From: Misgurnus anguillicaudatus
Taxonomy: Eukaryota > Chordata > Actinopteri > Cypriniformes > Cobitidae
DNA length: 64,000 bases
Assembly (NCBI RefSeq): GCF_027580225.2
Contig: NC_073351.2
Location: 9,466,501 to 9,530,500, forward strand
Reading direction: 5' to 3'
Made by a program: the position numbers and the translations under genes. A model generated the notes under the pieces. It was not told where the DNA came from. It was given only the letters and a program-made list of their open reading frames with translations, and ran no database searches. This document shows positions 11,690-21,639 of this stretch, piece by piece; position 1 is the stretch's first letter, and each line of letters starts with the position of its first letter.

Positions 11690-11757
11690 ATACAATGTAT
11701 ATTTTAAAATGTATTGTAAGTCGCTCATCCAAAATGTCTGCCAAATGCGTAAATGAA
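11690..11757 (+). repeat. SINE 3' end fragment
   Basis: TGTAAGTCGCTCATCCAAAA followed by a GTCTGCCAAATGCGTAAATG block: the SINE tail in + orientation without its tRNA-like head. Confidence 0.55.
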
Positions 11758-11836
11758 AAGAGTAAATAAATTATGCAAATTGTATATTGGTAAAAAAGTA
11801 AGGGACTGTGTAAAAAGTTCACACATTACATTTAAA

Positions 11837-12390
11837 CGAACGACTGGTGGCAATTGCCAAATGTCATTTCATAATGTCTCAGGCAACTCAACACTGTCTC
11901 TCATTGCTCTCACAAACTTCCACAGAAGAAATAACCCAGTGATTCTCAAATTGAGGAAAAGGGTCTGCCTTTGGGGGTAGGGGATACTGCACCAGTTAGG
12001 GGATATGCCTCAGTTGCATAAAATACATTATAAAAGACATGAATTTATCATAACTTTTTTGTTTTATGTAAAGAATTTTCTTTGGGGGGGCGTGAATGGA
12101 TGCACCCAACACACGAACGACTGGTGGCAATTGTCAAATGTCATTTCATAATGTCTCAGGCAACTCAACACTGTCTCTCACTGCTCTCACAGACTTTTAC
12201 AGAAGAAATAACCCAGTGATTCTCAAATTGAGGTGCGGGTCTGCCTTTGGGGGCAGGGGATACTGCACCAGTTAGGGGATATGCCACAGTTGCATAAAAT
12301 ACATTATAAAAGACATGAATTTATCATAACTTTTTTGTTTTATGTAAAGAATTTTCTTTGGGGGGGCGTGAATGGATGCACCCAACACAC
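11837..12390. repeat. 277-bp tandem duplication (two copies)
   Basis: Unit 1 (11837-12113) and unit 2 (12114-12390) are head to tail with only a few differences. Each unit joins about 100 bp of flanking DNA (CGAACGACTGGTGGCAATTG...) to the left part of a hAT-like MITE (CAGTGATTCTCAAATTGAGG...). The second unit runs on into the remainder of that MITE. Confidence 0.9.
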
Positions 12391-12428
12391 GGGGAGTGGG
12401 GGCATGCCGAAAAGTTTGAGAACCACTA
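12214..12428. mobile_element. hAT-like MITE, CAGTGRTTCTCAAA ends
   Basis: Left end CAGTGATTCTCAAATTGAGG; right end inverted TAGTGGTTCTCAAACTTTTC. These are typical of vertebrate hAT non-autonomous elements. No exact 8-bp duplication remains. A truncated copy of its left part precedes it as a result of the tandem duplication. Confidence 0.6.
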
Positions 12429-14146
12429 ATACACAAGCCTCAGAAATAAAGCTTTTATAGGTTCATGGCCTTTTCCTTTCCCACAATGTCCATCTAAACT
12501 AATAGCTCTGGCAATATATTTTTTCTAATTGGCTGCACGTTGTCCATTCTATATAACTGAGTGCAGATAGCCTCTCGGTTCAGGCCAATATAAAGGAAAA
12601 TGAAGCCGTGTTTTACATTGTCAAAGAAGCACTCAAAAGTAACTGACAGATAAACTCTGAATTCCACCTTTTTCAAATTGGGTACGAAAAAGAGGTCTAT
12701 TTCAATCAGTACATATTATTTGAAAGCATTTTCAATCAGCATTGTAACCAGCTTTATGCAGAGACACTAGAAAGGCCAGAAGGTCAACGTCCTTATCTGA
12801 AGATAGCGAAATAATTGCTTTGGCAAATTCAGAAGTTCTGGAACGCCGCAAAGCTGAGACGGGAGACTCATTACATTGTCAGTGGAGATAAAAGAAGCCC
12901 ATTTAGGTCAAATTCCCTAAGGTGGACTATCGGTCCCCATTCGCCTACCTCACTGTTCAGGGTATCCAAAAAAGAGAGTTCATTCGGCCTGTGATTTTCA
13001 TTTAGATTTCAGGTGTGCATTTGGTTCAGAAATGTCTTATAATGTACGTGAGGAAAGCGTTGTCGAAATGGCCCACCAACTTCATCTGTAGACCATTACT
13101 TGCGCTTTTAAAGAAAACAAGGTTGTTTTCAAAGGAAGCAGCTGTTTTTATGTATGCGTGTGCATGTTTGTTTTTGTGTACGTCTGAGAATCTCAATAGT
13201 CTTGTACCGTAATATCAGCACAAAACAAAAGCTTGAAATCAAAGTCTAGTTCTGAGGCGTTGTTCGCTAGCATATTAGTTCAGCTAACATTAAAGCTTCA
13301 GCATTTTTCTTTGTTTAATTTCCCAAGGCAGCAAATGAACCCCCTTAATTCTTATCTGTTCACTGTAAATGTGTATAAACATTGTTTTGTTTTTCTTCTT
13401 TCAACTTGAGGGGCTATAGAAGCACTGTTCTCCACAGTTCCCCCTAAATGAATTTTAATTGTATTTAATAATAATTAAAAAACTTATTTGCCCAATTATT
13501 TCCCTTTTAAATCAGATGAAGAAAATCAACACTGCTAATGAATGAGTCACACTTCTAACTTTGTGTTTTCTTATTATTATTTAAATATTATAAAGAGGTC
13601 AAATCTGGCTCGCATGTATATACACACTTTTGTTTTGTTTTTTAGTGCAATGACTACTATTGTTTAAACATTTGGCTTAAGGCTAATCTCACTTAGTCTG
13701 TTTCCTTGGCAACCAATTATATAACATCATAATCAATAAAGACATGCAAATCCCTGGAAAATAGCGATATTTATCATAATTACTTGAAACCAGAACACTT
13801 GAAAGACACGTCTTATAGCACAATATTCTAACGAAGATTTTCCCTTTAACAACAGTGTTTTATTTGGCATCAGATTGCAGAGATTATGCATAAAGACAAA
13901 TGCAGGTGATGACGGGAAAGCAAATAATTATTTTAACCCCCTAAGTGTTAACAGTTCAAATCACATTAGGCCTTATCAAGCATCTGATTGTAGGCAAGTT
14001 TAAAGCTAAACAGCTCATTCTTTTTAGAGTGAATTTTTACCAAAGGCTTGTATCTGTACACCAGAGCATAATGATTTTAAATTGTTTGTAACTCTGTGCT
14101 CCAGCTTGAAGATTTTTGCATCTATTTTAGGATTCAGTAATAATAG
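12429..14146. other. No recognised feature
   Basis: AT-rich non-coding DNA. The frames at 12494-12676 (-) and 13015-13212 (+) have no domain or splice support. Confidence 0.4.
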
Positions 14147-14493
14147 CTTTCTAGTAGAGATGCACTGATATATAGGCCAATAATCGGTACCGATATAGAT
14201 GATATATCGATGCACTATTGCCCATACTGATAGTCATGGCCAATATATCCTGTCAATCAAAAGGAACAACAGGAAAATGCAATGAATTAAAGCTCTGTGT
14301 ATAACTTTTTTCTTCAAATTTTCAATATTAACTCTTTTCCCGCCAGCATTTTTTTTTTCTTAAAGTTGCATGCCAGCGCCAGCATTTTTTTAGGATTTTT
14401 ACAAAATTGTAATATTCTTCTTTAAATATATAAACATTCAATATATCAAATGAAAGAACAGACAAAAAGCTGAAATAATTGCATTTTTGTAAT

Positions 14494-14560
14494 TATGGGC
14501 AATAGTGCATCGATATATCATCTATGTCGGTACCGATTATTGGCCTATTTATCAGTGCAT
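14494..14560 (-). repeat. Inverted 65-bp copy of the hAT terminal region
   Basis: This stretch is the reverse complement of 14161-14225 (TGCACTGATATATAGGCCAA through CACTATTGCCCAT) with a few changes. It interrupts the TTAA element at a place that is continuous in the copy at 39085-39578. Confidence 0.8.
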
Positions 14561-14663
14561 AGGACTTTTTGAGATACAGTTTAGAATGATGATCAAAACA
14601 TACGGAGTTTTTTTACTGTTTTTAGAGGAGTGGATGCATAAGTGTTTTATAAGTTGTGCAAGA

Positions 14664-14677
14664 GCGCCACCTAGTGG
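14664..14677 (-). promoter_or_regulatory. CTCF-consensus-like motif in the TTAA element
   Basis: On the minus strand the bases read CCACTAGGTGGCGC, matching the core CTCF consensus CCASYAGRKGGCRS at every position. A weaker version (CCACCAGGTGGTGC) is found at about 35817 in another copy of the same element. Occupancy cannot be inferred from sequence alone. Confidence 0.4.
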
Positions 14678-14947
14678 ATAATAGCGGAAATATGGATTGC
14701 TGTAAAATCTCGTCATTGGCAGAGTAGGGTTTTCTCTTAATTGACGAGATAACTTGTCAACGGTGGGAGAAAAGTTTATGGTCATTATATGAATGAATAA
14801 CATTCAGAAAATGCAATCTTCAGAATTTAGTTAATATGAGTTAATATAACCACCAAACTTTCGGTGTTGGTAGCGGTAGCAGCTGATATCAGTCTAAATA
14901 ATGGCATTGGTGGAAAAATATACTATCAGTGCATCTCTACTTTATAT

Positions 14948-15678
14948 TCATGTTTTTCTGATGGAAAAGTAAACATCAATCTCATGTTTAGATAAGTCAT
15001 TGTGTGGTTTACAAAGATGATCTGATTTATTCCACATGATAACATCCTAAACTATATATTTGTGATATCCCAAGCGCGATCCTGTTTTGCTCGCAGTTTC
15101 AGTGTCGGTTTCCTGTGCACTTAAAAATGTCTGTGACATCTGATGAATGTGCGATCAGATTCCCAGCAAACATTAACCAAAGACAATGAAATGATGGACC
15201 CATTATAGTCCAGCTATGAGTAATCCACTTTAACCTTGAATTTAGGTACATCTTTGTCAAAACATTTTGAAATTGTGTTGAAAAGGTGTTCAAAGCGTTT
15301 ACTTTCTTTTCTTTCACATGTTCTAAGCATATAGGCATCGTCTATTCTTGGGATTATGGTTAGACTTCTATTAGACTTTCACTGACAGCCCAAATTTTGC
15401 CTTGTTTTAGCCAAAATTGCTTGTTGGGTTTTTTCATACATTCATCTGTCCATCTTCACTCTCATCTGAACCTCATGTGTCAAGCTTGTGTCCTTCACTG
15501 TCATCTATAAGAACAGAAGATGGCCCAGGGCTGAGCCCTGGAGAACACCATTCAGTATTTATTTTAAAAATGTTCCTCCTTCTATCATCATACTGCTCAC
15601 AGCATGGGAATCATCATTGTCGTCGATGTAAAGATGCTTGGGAATTATGCGTAAGTCACTTTCCATTCCCTTTCCATT
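14948..15678. other. No recognised feature
   Basis: Non-coding. The 134-codon frame starting at 15417 runs through a TC microsatellite and a SINE and shows no protein domain. Confidence 0.4.
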
Positions 15679-15702
15679 CTCTCTCTCTCTCTCTCTCTCT
15701 CT
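15679..15702. repeat. (TC)n microsatellite
   Basis: About 24 bp of TC dinucleotides. Confidence 0.9.
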
Positions 15703-15814
15703 TTCTTCATGTGATATTATTACTGATCCAATCACAAGTGGACATTACTACAGTACATACAAGTGTAAATTGGGTCCAGTACATCTTGAGAGTTGTTCAA
15801 ATCCCTTGCAACTT

Positions 15815-15950
15815 TTTGTAGCTCAGCTAGCATTAGCTATGATTTGGATCACGAGTTTAATTCCCATGGACATGCATACAATATGTACAATTTGAAACAA
15901 TGCACTGTAATTCACTTTAAGTGTCTGGCAAATGCATAAATCCAAATGTA
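15815..15950 (+). repeat. tRNA-derived SINE, degenerate
   Basis: A tRNA-like head with an A-box-like TAGCTCAGCTAGCATTAGC and a B-box-like GAGTTTAATTCCC is followed about 60 bp later by the shared tail (TGTAATTCACTTTAAGTGTC, AAATGCATAAAT). It is the most complete SINE copy in the window. Confidence 0.55.
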
Positions 15951-16340
15951 ATCAATTGCACAACAAACTTGCAGTGCAGATGGCAGAATTTAACTTCTCC
16001 ATCTTGAATCTGTTTAATTGTATTTACTTTAATAACAGATAATCCTCACTGACCACATGTGAACAGATCTCACCATGTGTAAGCCAGCCTTATTTTGTGC
16101 CTGCCTGTCTCTCATTTAATTTTGTCCCCCCATACTGTGTTTCATTTCCTCATTTCACACACATATTGGCTTCTGACTTGTAACCTACAGTATCAAGATT
16201 TCTCAGCAGTTACGGACTATCATGTGGGTCAATTGGTTATTGGATTAGATTACCTGATCTACTGATACTCATACTCAAATGTACTTCTTTCAGACTCTTG
16301 AGTGTTTTATAATCAAATTTGACTAAATGAGGACACTTTT
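15951..16340. other. No recognised feature
   Basis: Non-coding DNA with no repeat boundary that I can place. Confidence 0.4.
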
Positions 16341-16562
16341 GGGTGGTTTCCCAGACAGGGATTATCTTAAACCAGGACTAGGCCTTAGTTTATTAGGAAA
16401 TAATACATGCCTTACTAAAAACATTACTTGTGTGCATTTTGAGGCAGAACAAAAGGCACTTGTGTATTTTAAGATATGTCAGTGCAAGATGTTATCAGTT
16501 TGGACATCTCATACATTTATTTTAGTCTAGGACTAGTCTAATCGCTGTCCGGGAAACCACCC
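16341..16562. mobile_element. MITE with GGGTGGTTTCCC ends
   Basis: GGGTGGTTTCCCAGACAGGG at the left and, inverted at the right, GGGTGGTTTCCCGGACAGCG. It is a longer relative of 1777-1914, sharing AGGACTAGGCCTTAGTTT and TTTAGTCTAGGACTAG. Confidence 0.75.
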
Positions 16563-16674
16563 CTTTATGTTTTAAATGCAGAGTACGGCATTTAGACATG
16601 TTAGACATTTTAGTACTTTATATTAAGGTCTTTAAGAAAAACATTCCATGATTTTTCTCAATTTAAAATACTTT

Positions 16675-16885
16675 ATTGGAATTCAACAGTTTACAGTTTC
16701 AATGCAGTTTAAAATTGCAGTTTCAATGCAACTTCAAAGGGCTCTAAACGATCCCAAACGATGCATAAGGGTCTAATCTAGCAAAACAATTGTCATTTTT
16801 ATCCAGAAAAGTAAAAAATATGTATTTTTAAACCATAACTTTTCATCTTGCACTAGCTGTGTGATGCGCCAGCGTGACCGTACAT
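16675..16885. repeat. Interspersed repeat, unclassified
   Basis: Contains AAAGGGCTCTAAACGATCCC and CTTGCACTAGCTGTGTGATG, blocks I recognise as recurrent in cyprinid DNA. No inverted ends are evident here. Confidence 0.35.
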
Positions 16886-16899
16886 AATGTATACCATAC

Positions 16900-17215
16900 C
16901 ATGTAGATATTTTATAAATCATAGCTTGTTAAAATTGCCACTTTGTAGGTGTGAGTAAAAATATGTCGTTTGGGGTATGTCCTTTAAAATGCAAATGTTG
17001 ATATCTGCATTAAATGGCAGTGTTGTGGTTGGATAGTGCAGATTAAGGGGTATTATCCCCTTCTGACATCACAAGGGGAGACAGATTTAAATTAAGTGGT
17101 TTTTTCACATGCTTTCAGAGAATGGTTTACCAAAACTAAGTTACTGGGTTAATCTTTTTCACATTTCAGGTTGATAGAAGCACTGGGGACATCTTCATAA
17201 TATGTCCCCTTTAAG
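16900..17215 (-). repeat. Interspersed repeat ending ATGTCCCCTTTAA
   Basis: Contains GGTATTATCCCCTTCTGACA, GAATGGTTTACCAAAACTAA and an end ATGTCCCCTTTAA with TTAA at the edge. It resembles a frequent fish element with TTAA-flanked ends. The opposite end is missing or unclear. Confidence 0.45.
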
Positions 17216-17530
17216 TTAAACTTAAGGTTGTTTATATCTAGAGTTTACAGATGGTGGTCTGCAAAGATACTGATGGAGGTCCAAGAAATTTAGTAAAATA
17301 ATTATTTATTATTTTATTTGTTTTTAATAAATTTAACATTCACACTCAAAAAGTCAAACAATATAATGTTGCAATGTAATAATGTTTGTTAATGTCAATA
17401 TTAAGAGACATTACACATTGTTATAATATTGTTTTTATATTAAAGGGTCCCTGAGAGTCTGGGTGAGGTGTCCCTGGGATAGAAAAGTTTTACACCCCTT
17501 CTTCATTTTTAATATTGTTCATTAATTATA

Positions 17531-18255
17531 GGGGCTTTTTACACCTGGTCACTTCATGCATTTTCTCTGATCAGATAGCTATTCGATCGTAAAAAGACCA
17601 GGTGTAAATGCTCTCCGAAACGTTTGAGACGGATTTAAATCCGATCGCTCAAACCACTTCAGGAGGTGGTCTGGGACGCATTTCAGATGAAACTGGACAA
17701 GTATTAATACATCTGGTTGATGAAACCACATCTTTCAGCGCATAATTCCTCCCAAATGCAAACACGTCACCCGGAAATTAGCCGGCAAATTGGCAAACAA
17801 ACAAAGACCACACTCTCGTTGCTTTATGGAGCGACGACAGCGGGTAAAAAGCTTCCAATAAAGGAACCAATAAAGGACTCCAATGACAAATTCGAATGAT
17901 ATTAAACAAAGCAACTTTAAGAGAGAGTTTTGTGAACAATTTTCCCCGTCATGGACCCATACGTTAAATCACAGCGGCGTCACTCTCCTCCTGCTCTGAA
18001 CTGCGCGCTCCAGCTCATGCAAGGAGACGCACATCCCCTGCCCAACATACAGTAAAACATGCAGTAAGTGCTGCTTTTGTTGCATAAACGTCGTCAATAG
18101 TGTATTTGCATTTTACGCGGGAGTTGAAGATCAGATTGATATCCGTTTTGCCAAAGGTGCATTTATGTGGCCAAATGTAAATGGAACAGTTTTAAGAAAT
18201 CGGATGGCTATCTGATCAGAGGAGGCGCATGAAGTGACCAGGTGTAACATGGCCC
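17531..18255. mobile_element. TIR element with TACACCTGGTCACTTCATGC ends
   Basis: The left end (GGGGCTTTTTACACCTGGTC) and the inverted right end (GGGCCATGTTACACCTGGTC) remain similar for about 50 bp, including CTCTGATCAGATAGC on both arms. ATA lies directly outside both ends and may be a 3-bp duplication. No transposase frame. The right edge is only about 100 bp upstream of the exon at 18356, so it lies in that gene's last intron. Confidence 0.7.
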
Positions 18256-18355
18256 ATATATTGCTCGACCCGCTGAATGTGTGTGTTATTTACTTGCAGT
18301 AGTAATATCAGTTCATCCACCTTCACTGTTTGCTTTTATTGTCTTGTGTCCACAG

Positions 18356-18592
18356 AACTCTGGAAACGAAGAGCTACCAGCCCCAGCTGACCATGTGAGC
18401 TGTCACCACACGGGCAACCAGGAAAAAATTGTTGAGCCTCCACCCCCTTCTGCCTACCCACCTGTTACCCTCCTACCCCACAACCCTTACACCCAACACC
18501 CTACTAACACCCCAATGTACACCTTCCAGCCCAACTCTGCCCCTTCCGCCCCCCGACCCCCTTTCAACTACCCGAAGGAGCAGTCTGTCTAG
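18356..18592 (+). CDS. Terminal exon encoding a proline-rich C-terminal tail
   Basis: A pyrimidine-rich tract ending TGTCCACAG at 18355 provides the acceptor; the frame is open in phase 0 from AAC to TAG at 18590-18592, giving 78 residues. The tail begins NSGNEELPAPAD, has a short Cys/His patch (SCHH), then a strongly biased Pro, Thr, Asn and Tyr region (PPPPSAYPP, later PPFNYPKEQSV). The codon bias toward CCC and ACC and the GC-rich body stand out from the surrounding AT-rich DNA. It carries no ITIM and no class I PDZ ligand. A poly(A) signal with a GT-rich downstream element follows within about 100 bp. I do not recognise the gene; the composition fits the cytoplasmic tail of a membrane protein. 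Both this exon and 1288-1419 are phase 0 and begin Asn-Ser-Gly, which hints at alternative last exons, but two separate genes are equally allowed. Confidence 0.68.
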   Translation, partial: NSGNEELPAPADHVSCHHTGNQEKIVEPPPPSAYPPVTLLPHNPYTQHPTNTPMYTFQPNSAPSAPRPPFNYPKEQSV

Positions 18593-18692
18593 ATCTTGTG
18601 ACCCATAGCACCCTGCAGAGAACAACACCACCTTCCTTTTTGCCCTTGTCCAACGCTGGCCACATCAGGACACAGATGGTCTCTCGGGATGA

Positions 18693-18698
18693 AATAAA
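18693..18698 (+). other. Poly(A) signal AATAAA
   Basis: AATAAA lies 101 bp after the stop of the proline-rich exon and is followed after about 30 bp by a GT-rich stretch (CCGTGTGTGTTGTG), the expected layout of a cleavage site near 18715. Later candidates on the same strand are AATAAA at 19542 and ATTAAA at 20690, so longer 3' UTRs are possible. Confidence 0.6.
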
Positions 18699-18945
18699 AA
18701 GTGTCAGTAGTTTGTTGACCTGAAACCGTGTGTGTTGTGCACTGCATGTTTCACAACAAGGCTGTGGTTAGGACCCCTTAGTCTTGTGTTGTAATTATAA
18801 AGACCTCACTATGAATCCATACCTCACAAAAGCACACCTCACTTCTCCTAAACACAAGGTATTGGCCTTTGCTTTGCATAATACCTCTTTAAAATCACAC
18901 TTTCCTTTGTTTCCATTCTGCCAAGTGTCTGACCATTTAACGTAT

Positions 18946-19084
18946 TTAAAGGAACAGTTCATCCAAACATGAAAATCTTGTCATTTGTTTTCAATGGAAC
19001 ACAAAACGCTGAACTGTTGCACTGAAGTGTGTGAAAATTCACATGAGTGCACGCAACAAATTTTTAAGTGAACTGTCCCTTTAA
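18946..19084. mobile_element. Short TTAA MITE (GGAACAGTTCA ends)
   Basis: TTAAAGGAACAGTTCA at the left and, inverted at the right, TTAAAGGGACAGTTCACTT, with TTAA at both edges. It is a common fish element frequently found in 3' UTRs; here it lies in the 3' region of the proline-rich exon. Confidence 0.7.
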
Positions 19085-20760
19085 GATTGTGTCACCTTTT
19101 TAACTGTTTATTCTTTACTATAGTGGACATTATGTTTAAATGATTGTCACAAATGTGTGTTACACTTTACCTTTCTATCGCAAAAATAATATTTGCTTGC
19201 TTCTTGTTGTACATGCTTGAGTTGAGTGACTGTTTCTTATTTATCTCATGACTTTTCGTCAAAACATCATGGCCGATGTCCACGACAGTCATACAGTGAA
19301 TATAGGCTACTAAATGACATCAGAATAATATTCTGCCATTACAATCTGAATTGTGAATGTTCCCTTTGTTCAAAACAAAAATTGAAGGGCTCACTTATGC
19401 TCGTAAAATATCATCTCAATATCACAAGTAAAAGGATAATGGAAACGCTGTCATCTTTTGCTTGTGGTTACCCAATAAACAGAGCCTTCCATATTTGCTT
19501 CACACAAATGTTTACATTTGGTATCGTCAGAGATTAAAATGAATAAACATCCACCGTTGTCATCGTAGTTTCAAGCGATATGCAAATATTTACAATGTCA
19601 TATGTCAGTTTACTCATTCATTTTATGTTAAAGATAAAGTGTTTAATTTCAGTTGCTGCTGTATTTATACGTGTAGGTCGTTCTTGGTAAACGCATGTGT
19701 TTTCATGCAATTCACATTTTTGCTTTATGGTTTAAAGACTATTATCCGGTTGAGTTCGGCTGGATACACAAAATGCTTTGCAGGGACAATCCGCATATTT
19801 CTTCCTTATCAAGCTATTTTTGAAAGATATTCGTATGTTGATGTATTTTTTTAAAGAATGATCCTCAGCATACACTTAAGCTTCTTTTTAAGTCAGATAC
19901 CATATAAAGAGTCAATAGAAAATCACAGCTGCCCTCTTTAAAACCTCAACCAGACCTCTTTGTACTGTATAATGAGATCCTCTGATAAGAATGATGCTCG
20001 TATTGTTAGGCCATGTCAACTGTATAAGCTGGAAAAGACAAAAAAAAACATGTTTGAAAAAATATTTGTGCTAGATGTTTGTGAAAGTTAAAGTGATAAA
20101 GAGACACCCTTTAGAGTTATTCAGGATAGGTATTGAAAATGTAATCTTTTGCAGTGGTTTCTGGGATATGTAAAGCTACCTGCCATGCACATTTTTGTCT
20201 GGAATTAATTTCTGTGTGTGTTCTTGTGTCCCTATGTCACATATTTTTCATTATTGGTGACACCTGTAGTATTACAGTATTACTATTATTATTATTATTT
20301 TAGTATTGAAGGTCATTGTCACTAGTTTGTAGTTGTGCTACTATGATAATTTTTAATTGTAAATTATGTTTCTTATTATTATTTTGAAACTGTGAAATTA
20401 TTTGACTTCATTTCTACGTTTGCAATCCTGATGATTTTGTTTTATACATGTGCTTTTTTGTTAATATTTTCTTACACTGTGTATACAAATATATCTTCAT
20501 GTTTGTAAAGGAAAATCATCGTCTCTGTCCTCGTGAACATGAAAGCATTATATGTGTCACTGCTAGTTATTCTTCCATATGTGAAGCATTTTGACTTTTT
20601 TGTCTTTTTTACATGGGGAATACAGTATGTTTGATGTAAAATTTAACTTTGTGTACCAGATGTGTGAAACAAAACTCATGCAGATGAACATTAAACCTCA
20701 CAAACTCTAAATAATCTCTCAGATTTTTTTTTTTGCAGTTGTGTTGCTGCTTTAGGGTTA
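19085..20760 (+). other. Possible extended 3' UTR, otherwise non-coding
   Basis: AT-rich sequence with AATAAA at 19542-19547 and ATTAAA at 20690-20695. The frames at 19226-19537 and 19639-19854 show no domain. Confidence 0.35.
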
Positions 20761-20767
20761 TACTACA

Positions 20768-20787
20768 ACTATATATATATATATATA
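20768..20787. repeat. (TA)n microsatellite
   Basis: About 20 bp of TA dinucleotides. Confidence 0.8.
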
Positions 20788-21309
20788 CTTAGAAAAACAA
20801 TTTGAAAAAGTTTAATTTAATTTGTCAAGTTATGTCAACTTTTCACAAGTCAAAACTTACAAATTAGGTTGGATTTACTTGCATAATTAAGTTGTTTCAA
20901 CTTCATGCTGCTTTTTTTTGTTAAAGCTACATTAAAAAAAAAATTGTCGTAAATACTTAAAAAACGTTCTTTCTTACTTTTTTATAATCTGTAAACAATG
21001 GCGGACACAGAGGGGTGTCCGGGGTGCCACATCAAATTTAATGCTACTTTCAATCCTCCAAAAATTCACTTTCCATTAATCGCCATGTTTATTTCGACAG
21101 GGGCAGCACTGCACATTGTTAAATACAAATATTACGAAATAATAACATACATTGCAAATACTACATAATGATGTATGATTTGGCTTAAATAGACAATGTG
21201 CATATTATCAAAATAGCTATCTTAGTGAGTATCATAGCAAACAATTGGTTACTTTGTGTCTTAAACAAATGTGAACTCATTTTATTGCATTCAGTTTTAT
21301 AATTGTGAG

Positions 21310-21636
21310 GAACAGGTACAGATGAACCCAAATCGATGTCGGGGGGTGAACAGAAAACACTTTAAGGAAGACAAACAAGAGGACAAAAAACACAAGGGCA
21401 TTAAATAAGGGAGAAAATCATTAGGGGAACAGGTGATAAGGATAAAACAATAAAGACTAATGAGGATGACAAGGGAGCGGGGTAAAAGAGACGAGACAAG
21501 GAAAACATGTGGCCTTATATCAACACACCATGGACACGTGTTCCCACACAGAACATGGTACTGTCAGAACCCTGTCAAATTGAACTAGACATTAAAACAA
21601 GACAAGATTCTGACAGGATCCTGACAATAATAAGCC
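21310..21636. repeat. Interspersed repeat fragment, unclassified
   Basis: Contains GGGAACAGGTGATAAGGATA, GACAAGGGAGCGGGGTAAAA and TCTGACAGGATCCTGACAAT. Similar sequence occurs at 38805-39060. The Harbinger element that follows is inserted in it. Confidence 0.4.
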
Positions 21637-21639
21637 TAA

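Larger units (their letters stand above)
14328..14779 (-). mobile_element. TTAA element (CTCTTTCCCCGCCA family), inverted copy
   Basis: TTAACTCTTTTCCCGCCAGC marks one end. The other end is decayed (GGTGGGAGAAAAGTTTAT). Interior blocks ATATCAAATGAAAGAACA and ATAATTGCATTTTTGTAA match the copies at 25079-27124, 35716-36085 and 39085-39578 read on the opposite strand. Confidence 0.7.
14155..14939. mobile_element. hAT element TAGAGATGCACTGATA, with internal insertions
   Basis: TAGAGATGCACTGATA opens the element and its exact inverse closes it. The 8-bp flanks CTTTCTAG and CTTTATAT agree at six positions, as an aged hAT duplication would. Inside lie a TTAA element (14328-14779) and an inverted copy of the hAT's own terminal 65 bp (14494-14560). 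Confidence 0.7.

Noticed and set aside
15417..15895. Overlapping frames of 134 and 85 codons
   Set aside because: They pass through a TC microsatellite and a SINE; Ser/Leu runs come from the microsatellite.
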